A stretch of 19,415 nucleotides of DNA from an uncultured Peptoniphilus sp. (lineage in GTDB: Bacteria; Bacillota; Clostridia; Tissierellales; Peptoniphilaceae): the NCBI RefSeq assembly GCF_946998875.1, contig NZ_CAMQAY010000024.1, positions 1-19,415 of the forward strand, given 5' to 3'. Both the position numbers and the translations under genes were made by a program. Numbering within the stretch: the stretch's first letter is position 1; each line of letters opens with the position of its first letter. Under the pieces are notes generated by a model that ran no database searches, had not been told where the DNA came from, and saw only the letters and a program-made list of their open reading frames with translations. Of this stretch, positions 4,149-11,343 are shown piece after piece.

Positions 4149-6887
4149 ATGGGTTTAATGGAAAAGATTTTTGGTACCTACAGTGAAAGGGAACTAAAAA
4201 AAATCGAGCCCCTTGTAAATAAAGTTATGAGTCTTGAAGGCGAAATGGAAAAACTTTCAGATTCTGAACTAAAAGAAAAAACTGAAGAATTTAAGAATAG
4301 ACTTAAAAATGGTGAAACTACAGACGATATACTTCCAGAAGCTTTTGCTGTTGTAAGAGAAGCTGCTTGGAGAGTGCTAGGCATGAAGCACTTTAGAGTT
4401 CAAGTAATCGGTGGTATTGTTCTTCACCAAGGTAGAATTGCTGAAATGAAAACAGGTGAAGGTAAGACACTTGTTGCTACACTTCCAGCTTACTTAAATG
4501 CTCTTGAAGGCAAGGGCACACATATTGTTACAGTCAATGACTATTTGGCAAGCCGTGATAGGGACTGGATGGGCAAGGTTTATGAATTCTTGGGACTTAC
4601 TGTTGGATGTATTATCCACGACATGGACCAAGATGAAAGAAAGGTTGCCTACAATTCTGACATCACTTATGGAACAAATAACGAGTTTGGTTTCGACTAC
4701 CTAAGAGATAACATGGTTATCTACAAGGAAGAAATGGTACAAAGAGGACTTCACTTCTGTATCGTCGACGAAGTTGACTCAATTTTAATTGATGAAGCTA
4801 GAACACCTCTTATTATTTCAGGTCAAGGCGATGAATCAGTTGACCTATATGTTAGGGCAAGAGACTTTGTAAATACTCTTTCTCACAGAATCAAGAGCCA
4901 AGATGAAATTGATCTTGAAAGATTTAACAGAGAGTTTGAAGAAGAAACTGTTGACTATGTAATAAATGAAAAGGATAAGACTGCAACACTAACTGATAAG
5001 GGTATTGAAAAGGCTGAAAAATATTTTGGCATAGAAAACTTATCAGACGCATCAAACATGGAATTATCCCACCACATTAACCAAGCCCTAAAGGCTGCTG
5101 GTACAATGCACAAGGATATTGACTATGTTATTAAAGATGGCGAAATTATTATAGTTGATGAATTTACTGGTCGTCTAATGTATGGTAGAAGATACTCTGA
5201 AGGTCTTCACCAAGCTATTGAAGCTAAAGAAGGACTTGAAGTAAGAGCTGAATCAAAAACTCTTGCAACAATTACTTTCCAAAATTACTTTAGAATGTAC
5301 GACAAACTTTCTGGTATGACAGGTACTGCCATGACAGAAGAAGGCGAATTTAGAGACATCTATAACATCGACGTTGTTGAAATCCCTACAAATAAACCTG
5401 TAATTAGAGAAGACGACAACGACCACATCTACATCAATGAAGATGCAAAATTCAAGGCTGTAACTAGAGAAATTGAAGAAGCACATGAAAAGGGACAACC
5501 AGTCCTAGTTGGTACAATTTCCATTGACAAATCAGAAACACTTTCAAAATATTTGAAGCGTGCAGGAATTAAGCACAATGTCTTGAATGCCAAAAAGCAC
5601 GAACAAGAATCTGAAATAGTTGCTCAAGCTGGTCGTTTCGGTCAAGTAACTATTGCCACTAACATGGCTGGTCGTGGTACCGACATTGTACTTGGTGGTA
5701 ACCCAGAATACCTTGCAAAGAAAGAACTTAAAAAGCAAGGCATGGAAGATGAAATGCTTGAATATGCAGACTCATATTTCAAGACAGAGGATCCAGAAAT
5801 ATTAAAGGCAAGAGAAGATTATCAAAATCTTGTTAAAAAATTCAAAGAAGAAACTGACAAGGAAGCTGAAGAAGTTAAACAAGTTGGCGGACTTAGAATA
5901 ATTGGTACAGAAAGACATGAGTCAAGACGTATCGATAACCAACTTCGTGGTCGTTCAGGTCGTCAAGGAGACCCAGGTTCTTCAAGATTTTATATATCAG
6001 CAGATGATGATTTAATTAGACTATTTGCTGGCGACAGATTCAAAGAAACAATGGAAAAAATTGATTCACCAGAAGACGAACCAGTTGAAGCAAAAATTTT
6101 GACAAGACTAATAGAATCAGCACAAAGAAAAGTAGAAGGCAACAACTTTAGTATTCGTAAGAACGTCCTAAAATATGACGATGTTATGAATAAGCAAAGA
6201 GAAGTAATCTATGCTGAAAGAAGAAGAGTTCTTGAAGGTGAAAACCTAAAAGATGATATAGTAGCAATGAGAAATGACGTAATCGACAAGACTATTGACT
6301 TCTACAACAAGCTAGATGACAACAACAAAAACTATTTAGACTTTGAATCAATTAGAAGATTTGGAATAAATACCTTTAACTTTGATGAAAACTTCTTAAA
6401 GGGACTTGAAAATCCAACAGCAGAATCTTTAAAAGCATATATAAAAGAACTTGCTGATGAAAAATACAAGGAAAAAGAAGAAGACTTTGGCGACGAAAAA
6501 TTCAGAGAAATCGAAAGAGTTGCTTTACTTCAAAATGTTGACCAAAAGTGGATGGACCACATTGACGCAATGGATCAACTAAGAAAGGGAATTGGACTTC
6601 GTGCAGTGGGACAAACTGACCCAGTAAGAGCCTATGCAGAAGAAGGCTTTGACATGTTCGAAGAAATGAACGAATCAATCAAAGAAGACACAGTAAAAAT
6701 GCTTTACCATGTAATCAATCCTGAAAGAGTAAAGAGAGTTAGAGTCGCAAAAGAAGTAGAAACAGTAAATCCTGATGATGGAAAACAAAAACCTTATGTA
6801 AGAAAAGAAAAAAAGGTTGGAAGAAATGACCCATGTCCATGTGGAAGTGGAAAAAAATATAAAAACTGTCACGGAAAATTTGAATAA
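4149..6887 (+). CDS. secA: Protein translocase ATPase SecA
   Basis: A 912-residue motor ATPase that drives unfolded preproteins through SecYEG at the membrane. The first nucleotide-binding domain holds Walker A MKTGEGKT (100-107) and Walker B DEVD (207-210), followed by SILIDEARTPLI. The preprotein cross-linking region follows, and the second nucleotide-binding domain has TNMAGRGTDI and the arginine-finger region GRSGRQGDPG. Helical scaffold and wing domains follow. The C-terminus is a complete SEC-C zinc site (Cys896, Cys898, Cys907, His908). Length and motifs are those of a housekeeping SecA1. AAAGGAG precedes ATG 4149. It is a single-gene unit with a consensus promoter and its own terminator, divergent from guaA. 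Confidence 0.98.
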   Translation: MGLMEKIFGTYSERELKKIEPLVNKVMSLEGEMEKLSDSELKEKTEEFKNRLKNGETTDDILPEAFAVVREAAWRVLGMKHFRVQVIGGIVLHQGRIAEMKTGEGKTLVATLPAYLNALEGKGTHIVTVNDYLASRDRDWMGKVYEFLGLTVGCIIHDMDQDERKVAYNSDITYGTNNEFGFDYLRDNMVIYKEEMVQRGLHFCIVDEVDSILIDEARTPLIISGQGDESVDLYVRARDFVNTLSHRIKSQDEIDLERFNREFEEETVDYVINEKDKTATLTDKGIEKAEKYFGIENLSDASNMELSHHINQALKAAGTMHKDIDYVIKDGEIIIVDEFTGRLMYGRRYSEGLHQAIEAKEGLEVRAESKTLATITFQNYFRMYDKLSGMTGTAMTEEGEFRDIYNIDVVEIPTNKPVIREDDNDHIYINEDAKFKAVTREIEEAHEKGQPVLVGTISIDKSETLSKYLKRAGIKHNVLNAKKHEQESEIVAQAGRFGQVTIATNMAGRGTDIVLGGNPEYLAKKELKKQGMEDEMLEYADSYFKTEDPEILKAREDYQNLVKKFKEETDKEAEEVKQVGGLRIIGTERHESRRIDNQLRGRSGRQGDPGSSRFYISADDDLIRLFAGDRFKETMEKIDSPEDEPVEAKILTRLIESAQRKVEGNNFSIRKNVLKYDDVMNKQREVIYAERRRVLEGENLKDDIVAMRNDVIDKTIDFYNKLDDNNKNYLDFESIRRFGINTFNFDENFLKGLENPTAESLKAYIKELADEKYKEKEEDFGDEKFREIERVALLQNVDQKWMDHIDAMDQLRKGIGLRAVGQTDPVRAYAEEGFDMFEEMNESIKEDTVKMLYHVINPERVKRVRVAKEVETVNPDDGKQKPYVRKEKKVGRNDPCPCGSGKKYKNCHGKFE

Positions 6888-6916
6888 AATTTGATTGAGT
6901 TTTGAATAAAATAATT

Positions 6917-6954
6917 AACTCTGGTAGTACTTAAAGCCTGCCAGAGTTTTTTTT
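6917..6954 (+). terminator. secA intrinsic terminator
   Basis: AACTCTGG (6917-6924) pairs with CCAGAGTT (6941-6948), extended inward by TAG/CTG, followed by a run of T to 6954. It starts about 30 bases after the secA stop. Confidence 0.9.
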
Positions 6955-7046
6955 ATGCTCAAGATTTTTTACATATTATTTTAGTTTTTTTTATTGTTAA
7001 AATTATTGTAAATAATTTTTTGGAAAAGATTTCTAATTAAACTCAC

Positions 7047-7072
7047 AAAAAAAAGAGGGAGGACCCTCTTTT
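7047..7072 (-). terminator. Terminator of the lipoprotein gene
   Basis: AAAAGAGGG (7051-7059) and CCCTCTTTT (7064-7072) form a perfect 9-bp stem with a 4-nt loop. On the minus strand it ends in a T8 run. It lies about 18 bases beyond the lipoprotein stop and could also stop read-through from secA. Confidence 0.88.
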
Positions 7073-7090
7073 AAAATAATTATTTACTAA

Positions 7091-7708
7091 TTACATATCT
7101 TTTTCTAAAAGTTTACCTGTTTCAAATTCGTATTTGTAAGTTATGTCTTTATTTCCATTGACCACTTCAACGCTAACTACATACTTACCATTGTCGAATT
7201 CAACTTCGTATTCGCCAGCTTCAAAGCCTTGACCAGAATCCTTTAAGGCTTGGTCCATAAATTTATCAACTGCTTCAATCATTTCTAATTGAATGTCTGC
7301 TGTCTTAGCTGAAGTGTCTTCTGCTTCAAACTCGTCTTTAACAATGTCACCTGTCATTGCATTAACAGTGACTTCGTATTCGTTTTTGGCATCATAGCCA
7401 TCAACCTTGTAGTAGGCATTTCCATTTTCAACTTCAAGTTGGAAAGATTCAACTTTTGCATCAGGGTGAAGTTTTTTAAATCCGTCAAAGGCAATTCCTC
7501 TATCTAAGTTTGCAACTGCACCCTTATTTACTGCAGTTTCTTCCTTTGTTTGTGCATCAGACATATTCTTATTTGCATTTTTATTAACATTTTCTTCAAC
7601 TTTAACTTCAGAATTTGCTGGCTTTGCTTTTTCGGGTTTTTGTCCACAAGCAGAAAGTGTCAGTGCAAGTCCTAGTCCAAGTGTTGTAATTAAAATTTTC
7701 TTATTCAT
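7091..7708 (-). CDS. PepSY-like secreted lipoprotein
   Basis: A 205-residue lipoprotein. The N-terminus is a classic lipoprotein signal (MNKKI, hydrophobic core, lipobox LSAC with Cys21), so it should be diacylated and anchored outside the membrane. Residues 22-65 are a Lys/Asn/Glu-rich linker. The rest carries two repeats of a PepSY-like alpha/beta fold: about 74-128 (YYKVDGYDAKNEYEVTVNAMTGDIV) and about 138-204 (YEVEFDNGKYVVSVEV, then YKYEFETGKLLEKD). Such domains are linked to inhibition of secreted peptidases or binding at the envelope, but the target here is unknown. AGGAGG lies 6-7 bases before the ATG. It is a monocistronic unit divergent from the GntR gene, with its own terminator. 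Confidence 0.8.
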   Translation of the reverse strand: MNKKILITTLGLGLALTLSACGQKPEKAKPANSEVKVEENVNKNANKNMSDAQTKEETAVNKGAVANLDRGIAFDGFKKLHPDAKVESFQLEVENGNAYYKVDGYDAKNEYEVTVNAMTGDIVKDEFEAEDTSAKTADIQLEMIEAVDKFMDQALKDSGQGFEAGEYEVEFDNGKYVVSVEVVNGNKDITYKYEFETGKLLEKDM

Positions 7709-7826
7709 TTTTTCCTCCTAATTAATAACTCTTAAATTCTTGTTCTTTAATTACCTACCCGAAAAACCATTTGGTAATCTTTTTGTAAAGAATTAAAATA
7801 ATTTTTACTTTAAACTACTGTTTATG

Positions 7827-7835
7827 TGATATAAT
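7827..7835 (+). promoter_or_regulatory. Extended -10 promoter of the GntR gene
   Basis: TG-A-TATAAT (7827-7835) is an extended -10. No good -35 is seen at the proper distance. The leader to the TTG start at 7893 is about 50 bases. Confidence 0.5.
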
Positions 7836-7892
7836 AAGAAAAAGTAATTTCATCGAGAAGGAAAACATTTTAGTAAATAGGAGAGTGGAGCT

Positions 7893-8561
7893 TTGGATCT
7901 TCGAAGCAATAAAAAGTCTCTTAGCAATTTGGTTTACAGAGATTTAAAAGAAAAGATTTTAAAAAATAAATTACTTCCAGGAGATAAATTAATTGAAATG
8001 GAAATCGCTTCTAATCTTGGAGTTAGTAGAACTCCTGTGAGGGAAGCACTTAAAAAACTTGAAGAGGATGGACTTGTTACTAGTTTTCCAAGAAAGTCCT
8101 TTATTGTTTCAAAAATTTCCGTGAAAGAGGCAAAGAATCTTTACATAGTGAGGAAATCTTTGGAGCCTCTTGCTGTTGAACTCTTGGCACAAAAGGGTCT
8201 TAGTGAAAATACTAAATATTTTCAAGATATAAACGAAGAGCTTAGACTTGCAATTGAAAATAAAGATGATGAACTGGCTCAAAATTTAATTATCGAATGG
8301 AATATGGCACTTGTTTCATCTCTCAACAATGAAATTTTAGTTGAAGTCATGAATATGATTAACAAAAGGCTCTATAGGTTTGGTAATTTTATTTTTAGAG
8401 ACAAGAAAAATTACAAAAAACATTACAACAATTTGCAAAGGGTTTATGAACTTATAAAGGAAAAGAAACCTGCAGAAGCTAGAAAAGCTAGCGAAAAGAC
8501 TATCGAAAATATATATCAAATGTTTGAGGAACAGGCTGATTATAAAATGTTTAGAAATTAA
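7893..8561 (+). CDS. GntR-family regulator (FadR/FCD type)
   Basis: A 222-residue DNA-binding regulator. The N-terminal winged helix (about 10-75) has the GntR signature: PGDKLIEMEIASNLGVSRTP, VREALKKLEEDGLV. Residues about 78-215 form an all-helical effector domain of FCD type (the VRKSLEPLAVELLA helix, then helices around 105-215). Two of the usual FCD metal-ligand positions look changed: the expected acidic/His pair is WN near 136-137, and the final His position reads TIENI. His177 remains, so ligand binding may not be metal-based. The start is TTG 7893 with AGGAG 9 bases upstream; the nearby GTG is out of frame. The adjacent divergent lipoprotein is the only obvious local target. The effector is unknown. 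Confidence 0.85.
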   Translation: MDLRSNKKSLSNLVYRDLKEKILKNKLLPGDKLIEMEIASNLGVSRTPVREALKKLEEDGLVTSFPRKSFIVSKISVKEAKNLYIVRKSLEPLAVELLAQKGLSENTKYFQDINEELRLAIENKDDELAQNLIIEWNMALVSSLNNEILVEVMNMINKRLYRFGNFIFRDKKNYKKHYNNLQRVYELIKEKKPAEARKASEKTIENIYQMFEEQADYKMFRN

Positions 8562-8590
8562 AAAAAGCACTTGACAAGAGTGTTTTTTTT
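8561..8590 (+). terminator. GntR-gene terminator hairpin
   Basis: AAAAAAGCACT (8561-8571) pairs with AGTG plus the T run (8579-8589), using one G/T pair, with a 7-nt loop. The stop codon of the GntR gene forms the start of the left arm. The loop and both flanks also contain the -35 and spacer of the tRNA promoter. Confidence 0.65.
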
Positions 8591-8599
8591 AATTATAAT
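8571..8599 (+). promoter_or_regulatory. Consensus promoter of tRNA-Lys
   Basis: TTGACA (8571-8576), 17 nt, TATAAT (8594-8599): full consensus, as expected for a stable RNA gene. Transcription should start near 8606, about 55 bases before the mature tRNA. The -35 lies in the loop region of the preceding terminator. Confidence 0.85.
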
Positions 8600-8660
8600 T
8601 ATTTCTGTTGCATCGGCATTGTAAAAAATGTAAAAATTTAATAATGCATTTGTAAATTTT

Positions 8661-8736
8661 GCACCTTTAGCTCAGTTGGTAGAGCAACTGACTCTTAATC
8701 AGTGGGCCTACGGTTCGAGTCCGTAAAGGTGCACCA
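8661..8736 (+). tRNA. tRNA-Lys (anticodon CTT)
   Basis: A 76-nt cloverleaf. Acceptor stem GCACCTT/AAGGTGC; D arm with AGCTCAGTTGGTAGAGC; anticodon stem ACTGA/TCAGT around loop CTCTTAA, giving anticodon CTT (reads AAG, Lys); T arm TACGG-TTCGAGT-CCGTA; discriminator A and an encoded CCA. It stands alone between a consensus promoter and a strong terminator. Confidence 0.97.
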
Positions 8737-8740
8737 TTAA

Positions 8741-8775
8741 AAACCTGTTAACTTTGTTAATGGGTTTATTTTTTT
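8741..8775 (+). terminator. tRNA-Lys terminator
   Basis: AAACCTGTTAAC (8741-8752) and GTTAATGGGTTT (8756-8767) form a 12-bp stem (two G/T pairs) with a TTT loop, followed by T7 (8769-8775). Confidence 0.92.
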
Positions 8776-8868
8776 ATCAATGGATTTTAAATTTTACATA
8801 AATTACTATGGCAAAGAATTTGTATTAATATGAATTTCTTTTTATCTTAGAATTTTATATTATTCTTT

Positions 8869-8897
8869 TTGTTTTTCGGCTTATATAGTATTATAAT
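8869..8897 (+). promoter_or_regulatory. murI promoter
   Basis: TTGTTT (8869-8874), 17 nt, TATAAT (8892-8897). Transcription should begin near 8904, leaving a very short leader before ATG 8916. Confidence 0.6.
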
Positions 8898-8915
8898 AAA
8901 AGAGTTGGTGATTTA

Positions 8916-9743
8916 ATGGGAAAAAATTTGATTGGCTTTTATGACAGCGGAGTGGGTGGACTTTCTGTTTTAAAAGTTGCTTTAAATAAAATAAAAAATA
9001 AAAACTTTGCTTTTTTTGGCGATACTTTGAGGATGCCCTATGGTGCAAGGACTGATGAAGAGATAAGAGATTACACCTTGGAAGCTATGGGATTCTTTAA
9101 GGACCTAGGCGTAGATCTTTCCATCATTGCTTGCAACACAGCTACTAGTCATGGGCTAAGGGAAGCAAAGGCAAAATATAATTATCCGATTATTGGCGTA
9201 GTTGAGCCAGGAAGTTTTAATGCAATTGAAAGGACTAGCAACAATAAAGTTGCCCTTGTTGCTACAAAGTCCTGCGTTCAAAGTGGTGTTTACGACAAGG
9301 TCTTAAAAGACATGGACCCTTCTATTGAAGTGAGATCAGTCTACTGTCCAGATTTAACTCTTGCCATTGAGAGGGGAGAGTTTGCAGAAGACCACATGGA
9401 CGCCATTGTAAAAAAATATTTAGATGAGTTTGGCGACTATGATTTCGACACCATGATCCTTGGCTGCACTCACTATCCTCTTGTGGAAGACTCCTTTAAG
9501 AGAATCTTTAAGAGACAGGGCAAAAGAGTTTTAATGGTTGACCCAGCCTACAAAACTGTCTTAGATGCCATAAATATTTTAGGTCTAAGTGAGGAAGAAG
9601 TGCCAAATAGAAGTATTGATTTCTACATTACAGGAGACATTGATAAGTTCCGCTACACAATGGAAAAGATTGTAGATTTAAGTGACTTCGATGTGAAATT
9701 TCACAGTGTAAAAATTGAAGATTTAGAAAAGTATAAAAAATAA
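8916..9743 (+). CDS. murI: Glutamate racemase
   Basis: A 275-residue cytoplasmic enzyme that interconverts L- and D-glutamate, supplying D-Glu for peptidoglycan. The cofactor-independent racemase motifs are all present: DSGVGG (10-15), GDTLRMPYG (35-43), the first catalytic Cys73 in ACNTAT, and the second catalytic Cys184 with His186 in GCTHYPLV. Length is typical. GGTGA 4 bases before the ATG is a modest ribosome site. It is a single gene with its own promoter, convergent with the coaX-like gene; the stop codon lies inside the left arm of their shared terminator. Confidence 0.95.
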   Translation: MGKNLIGFYDSGVGGLSVLKVALNKIKNKNFAFFGDTLRMPYGARTDEEIRDYTLEAMGFFKDLGVDLSIIACNTATSHGLREAKAKYNYPIIGVVEPGSFNAIERTSNNKVALVATKSCVQSGVYDKVLKDMDPSIEVRSVYCPDLTLAIERGEFAEDHMDAIVKKYLDEFGDYDFDTMILGCTHYPLVEDSFKRIFKRQGKRVLMVDPAYKTVLDAINILGLSEEEVPNRSIDFYITGDIDKFRYTMEKIVDLSDFDVKFHSVKIEDLEKYKK

Positions 9744-9769
9744 GGCTCCAATCAGGAAGCCTTATTTTT
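9738..9769. terminator. Shared bidirectional terminator of murI and the coaX-like gene
   Basis: AAATAAGGCT (9738-9747) pairs with AGCCTTATTT (9758-9767), extended by CC/GG past a bulged A, with T-tracts on both sides. The arms include the murI stop (9741-9743) and the last codons of the minus-strand gene, whose TGA (9752-9754) lies in the loop. Confidence 0.88.
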
Positions 9770-10534
9770 GTTTAAGTCATAAATTATTTTTAAACCCAAT
9801 ATTCCCAGTGCCTGATCTTCTTCCATGACATAAATTTCATTTTCTAAAAGACCTGCCATGGCACCAGTGGTTAAAATTTTTGTATTATTTTTATTGAGGG
9901 AATAGGTCCTTATTATTTCATCAACTATTCCAAGGACAGCTTTTCTGTAGCCAAAGTAAATCCCTCTTTGAATTGCCTTTTCTGTATTCTTGCCAATTAT
10001 GTCCTCTGGCTTTTTTATTTCTACTAGGGGGAGTTTTGCTGATCCCCTAACTAGTGAATCTTGGAGAAGGCTGATGCCTGGAAGAATTAATCCTCCCATA
10101 AATTCTTTTTTTGCATTGATATAGTCAATAGTGGTAACTGATGATGCAGAAATTATTATTATATTTTCTCTGTATCTTTGAGTAGCTGCCACTGCCCTTA
10201 TTATTCTGTCTGTGCCAACCTCTCTTGGGCTTTCACATTTAATATTTAAACCAGTTTTCACTCCAGCAGAAATAACCATGGGACTTTTGCCAATTATGTC
10301 TCTCGAAATGATATCGTAGCTTGAATTAAGTTCAGGCACAACTGATGAAAGTATTATGTCAGATATGTCAGATAAATCTATTTTTTTGTCCATGAGTATA
10401 AGTTTAATAGTTAGTTTAATTTCTTCAGTGGACCTGTTTTTGTCAGTCATTATAGAAAATTTCGTGACAAGTCTTTCATCTTCAAATATGCCAAAATTGG
10501 TATTTTTGTTGTTTATATCAATTGCAAGTAACAT
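9752..10534 (-). CDS. CoaX-like protein with altered active site (type III pantothenate kinase family)
   Basis: A 260-residue member of the CoaX/Baf family (acetate-kinase/Hsp70-like fold). The scaffold is clear: MLLAIDINNKNTNFGIF, SSVVPEL, KTGLNIKCESPREVGTDR, FMGGLILPGI, AKLPLVEI, GKNTEKAIQRGIYFGY. Real kinases read D-x-G-N-T near residue 6; here it is DINNK (Gly to Asn, Thr to Lys). The catalytic DFGTATT is replaced by SASSVTT at 129-135, losing the aspartate that acts as general base. The late TGG motif is TTGAMAG. It may be a pseudoenzyme, a regulator like Bordetella Baf, or a very divergent kinase. The gene starts one base after the stop of the ECF S-component gene, with its ribosome site GGAAGG inside that gene's end. 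Confidence 0.8.
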   Translation of the reverse strand: MLLAIDINNKNTNFGIFEDERLVTKFSIMTDKNRSTEEIKLTIKLILMDKKIDLSDISDIILSSVVPELNSSYDIISRDIIGKSPMVISAGVKTGLNIKCESPREVGTDRIIRAVAATQRYRENIIIISASSVTTIDYINAKKEFMGGLILPGISLLQDSLVRGSAKLPLVEIKKPEDIIGKNTEKAIQRGIYFGYRKAVLGIVDEIIRTYSLNKNNTKILTTGAMAGLLENEIYVMEEDQALGILGLKIIYDLNKNKAS

Positions 10535-10535
10535 A

Positions 10536-11285
10536 TTAACCCTTCCTTGCTTTCAAAGCTTTTATAACTGCAGTTGTGATAATAACAGAAAGTATTGCTT
10601 CAGGTATGCCTGATGTCACAGATACACCGAGGATTGCTGACTTTGCATTTTCCATGGGAATGTTCATGGCTTCTACATATCTCTTGGCATAGATTAGATA
10701 TATTCCTCCAAGGACTAAAATTGTGTTAGTCATGGAACCTACAAAGGCACCTATGGCAATAGGGAAGTCCTTTTCGCTTGACTTAAAGGAATAAACTAAA
10801 AAGCCAAGGCAAAGGGCAAGTAGTATTACTACAAAAGTAATATTTAAAGTTGAGCCATCGCCAGTTATGTTCTTATAAAGTAGGAATGCCAAGAATATTG
10901 AAACAAGTCCCCACAAAACTTTTGTAAGATTTCTCAAATTTTTGTCTTCAAGTTTTTTCACTGCTGTGTAAGAGTAATAAGAAGTTATACCAATTAAAAC
11001 TCTAGGCACAACTGAAATAAGTGGATTGTAGAAGACAAAGGCAACAGGACTTGCATTTCTTAAAATTGCATTTAAGAGAGATGACACTCCAAATATAAGT
11101 CCAACAAGTGCGCCCACAATAGGGCCTTCAGCTATAGCTGCAATAATTACAGGTATGTGCATAGTTGTCGCATTGATAACTCCAAGTGGAATAAGTCCAA
11201 GGGGAGTTAGACTTAATACAACTGTGATTGCACCAAGCATAGCAGCTATTACTAGCTTTCTGTTACGGTCAGTAGTTTTATTCAT
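10536..11285 (-). CDS. ECF transporter S-component, probably for pantothenate
   Basis: A 249-residue, very hydrophobic protein with about six or more membrane segments. The first segment with LTPLGLIPLGVINATTMHIP, then AEGPIVGALVGLIFGVSSLL, then a segment with NPLISVVPRVLIG, is the pattern of energy-coupling-factor substrate-binding subunits of the PanT/COG4684 type. These capture vitamins and share a separate EcfA/EcfT energising module, not encoded here. ATG 11285 is chosen because CTGGAGG lies 5-7 bases upstream; an upstream in-frame ATG (11330) has no ribosome site. Pantothenate is inferred from the coupled CoaX-like gene; other vitamins are possible. It forms a unit with the P1 peptidase upstream (47-base gap) and the CoaX-like gene downstream (1-base gap). 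Confidence 0.75.
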   Translation of the reverse strand: MNKTTDRNRKLVIAAMLGAITVVLSLTPLGLIPLGVINATTMHIPVIIAAIAEGPIVGALVGLIFGVSSLLNAILRNASPVAFVFYNPLISVVPRVLIGITSYYSYTAVKKLEDKNLRNLTKVLWGLVSIFLAFLLYKNITGDGSTLNITFVVILLALCLGFLVYSFKSSEKDFPIAIGAFVGSMTNTILVLGGIYLIYAKRYVEAMNIPMENAKSAILGVSVTSGIPEAILSVIITTAVIKALKARKG

Positions 11286-11323
11286 TTTTACCTCCAGATA
11301 GGGTTCATAAAGATACCCTTCAT

Positions 11324-11343
11324 GCATCAAAATTATTTGATGC
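11324..11343 (-). repeat. Inverted repeat over the peptidase stop codon
   Basis: GCATCAAA (11324-11331) and TTTGATGC (11336-11343) are perfectly complementary around ATTA, which includes the TAA of the P1 peptidase gene. No T-tract follows. It could be a processing or stabilising hairpin between the two cistrons. Confidence 0.55.

Noticed and set aside
7751..7779. ATTACC/GGTAAT inverted repeat between the lipoprotein and GntR genes as a GntR operator
   Set aside because: Only 6 bp with a long 17-base spacer; it is not distinct enough from chance in AT-rich DNA to annotate.
11286..11330. An N-terminal extension of the ECF S-component (ATG 11330)
   Set aside because: There is no ribosome site there, while GGAGG stands at the right distance from ATG 11285.
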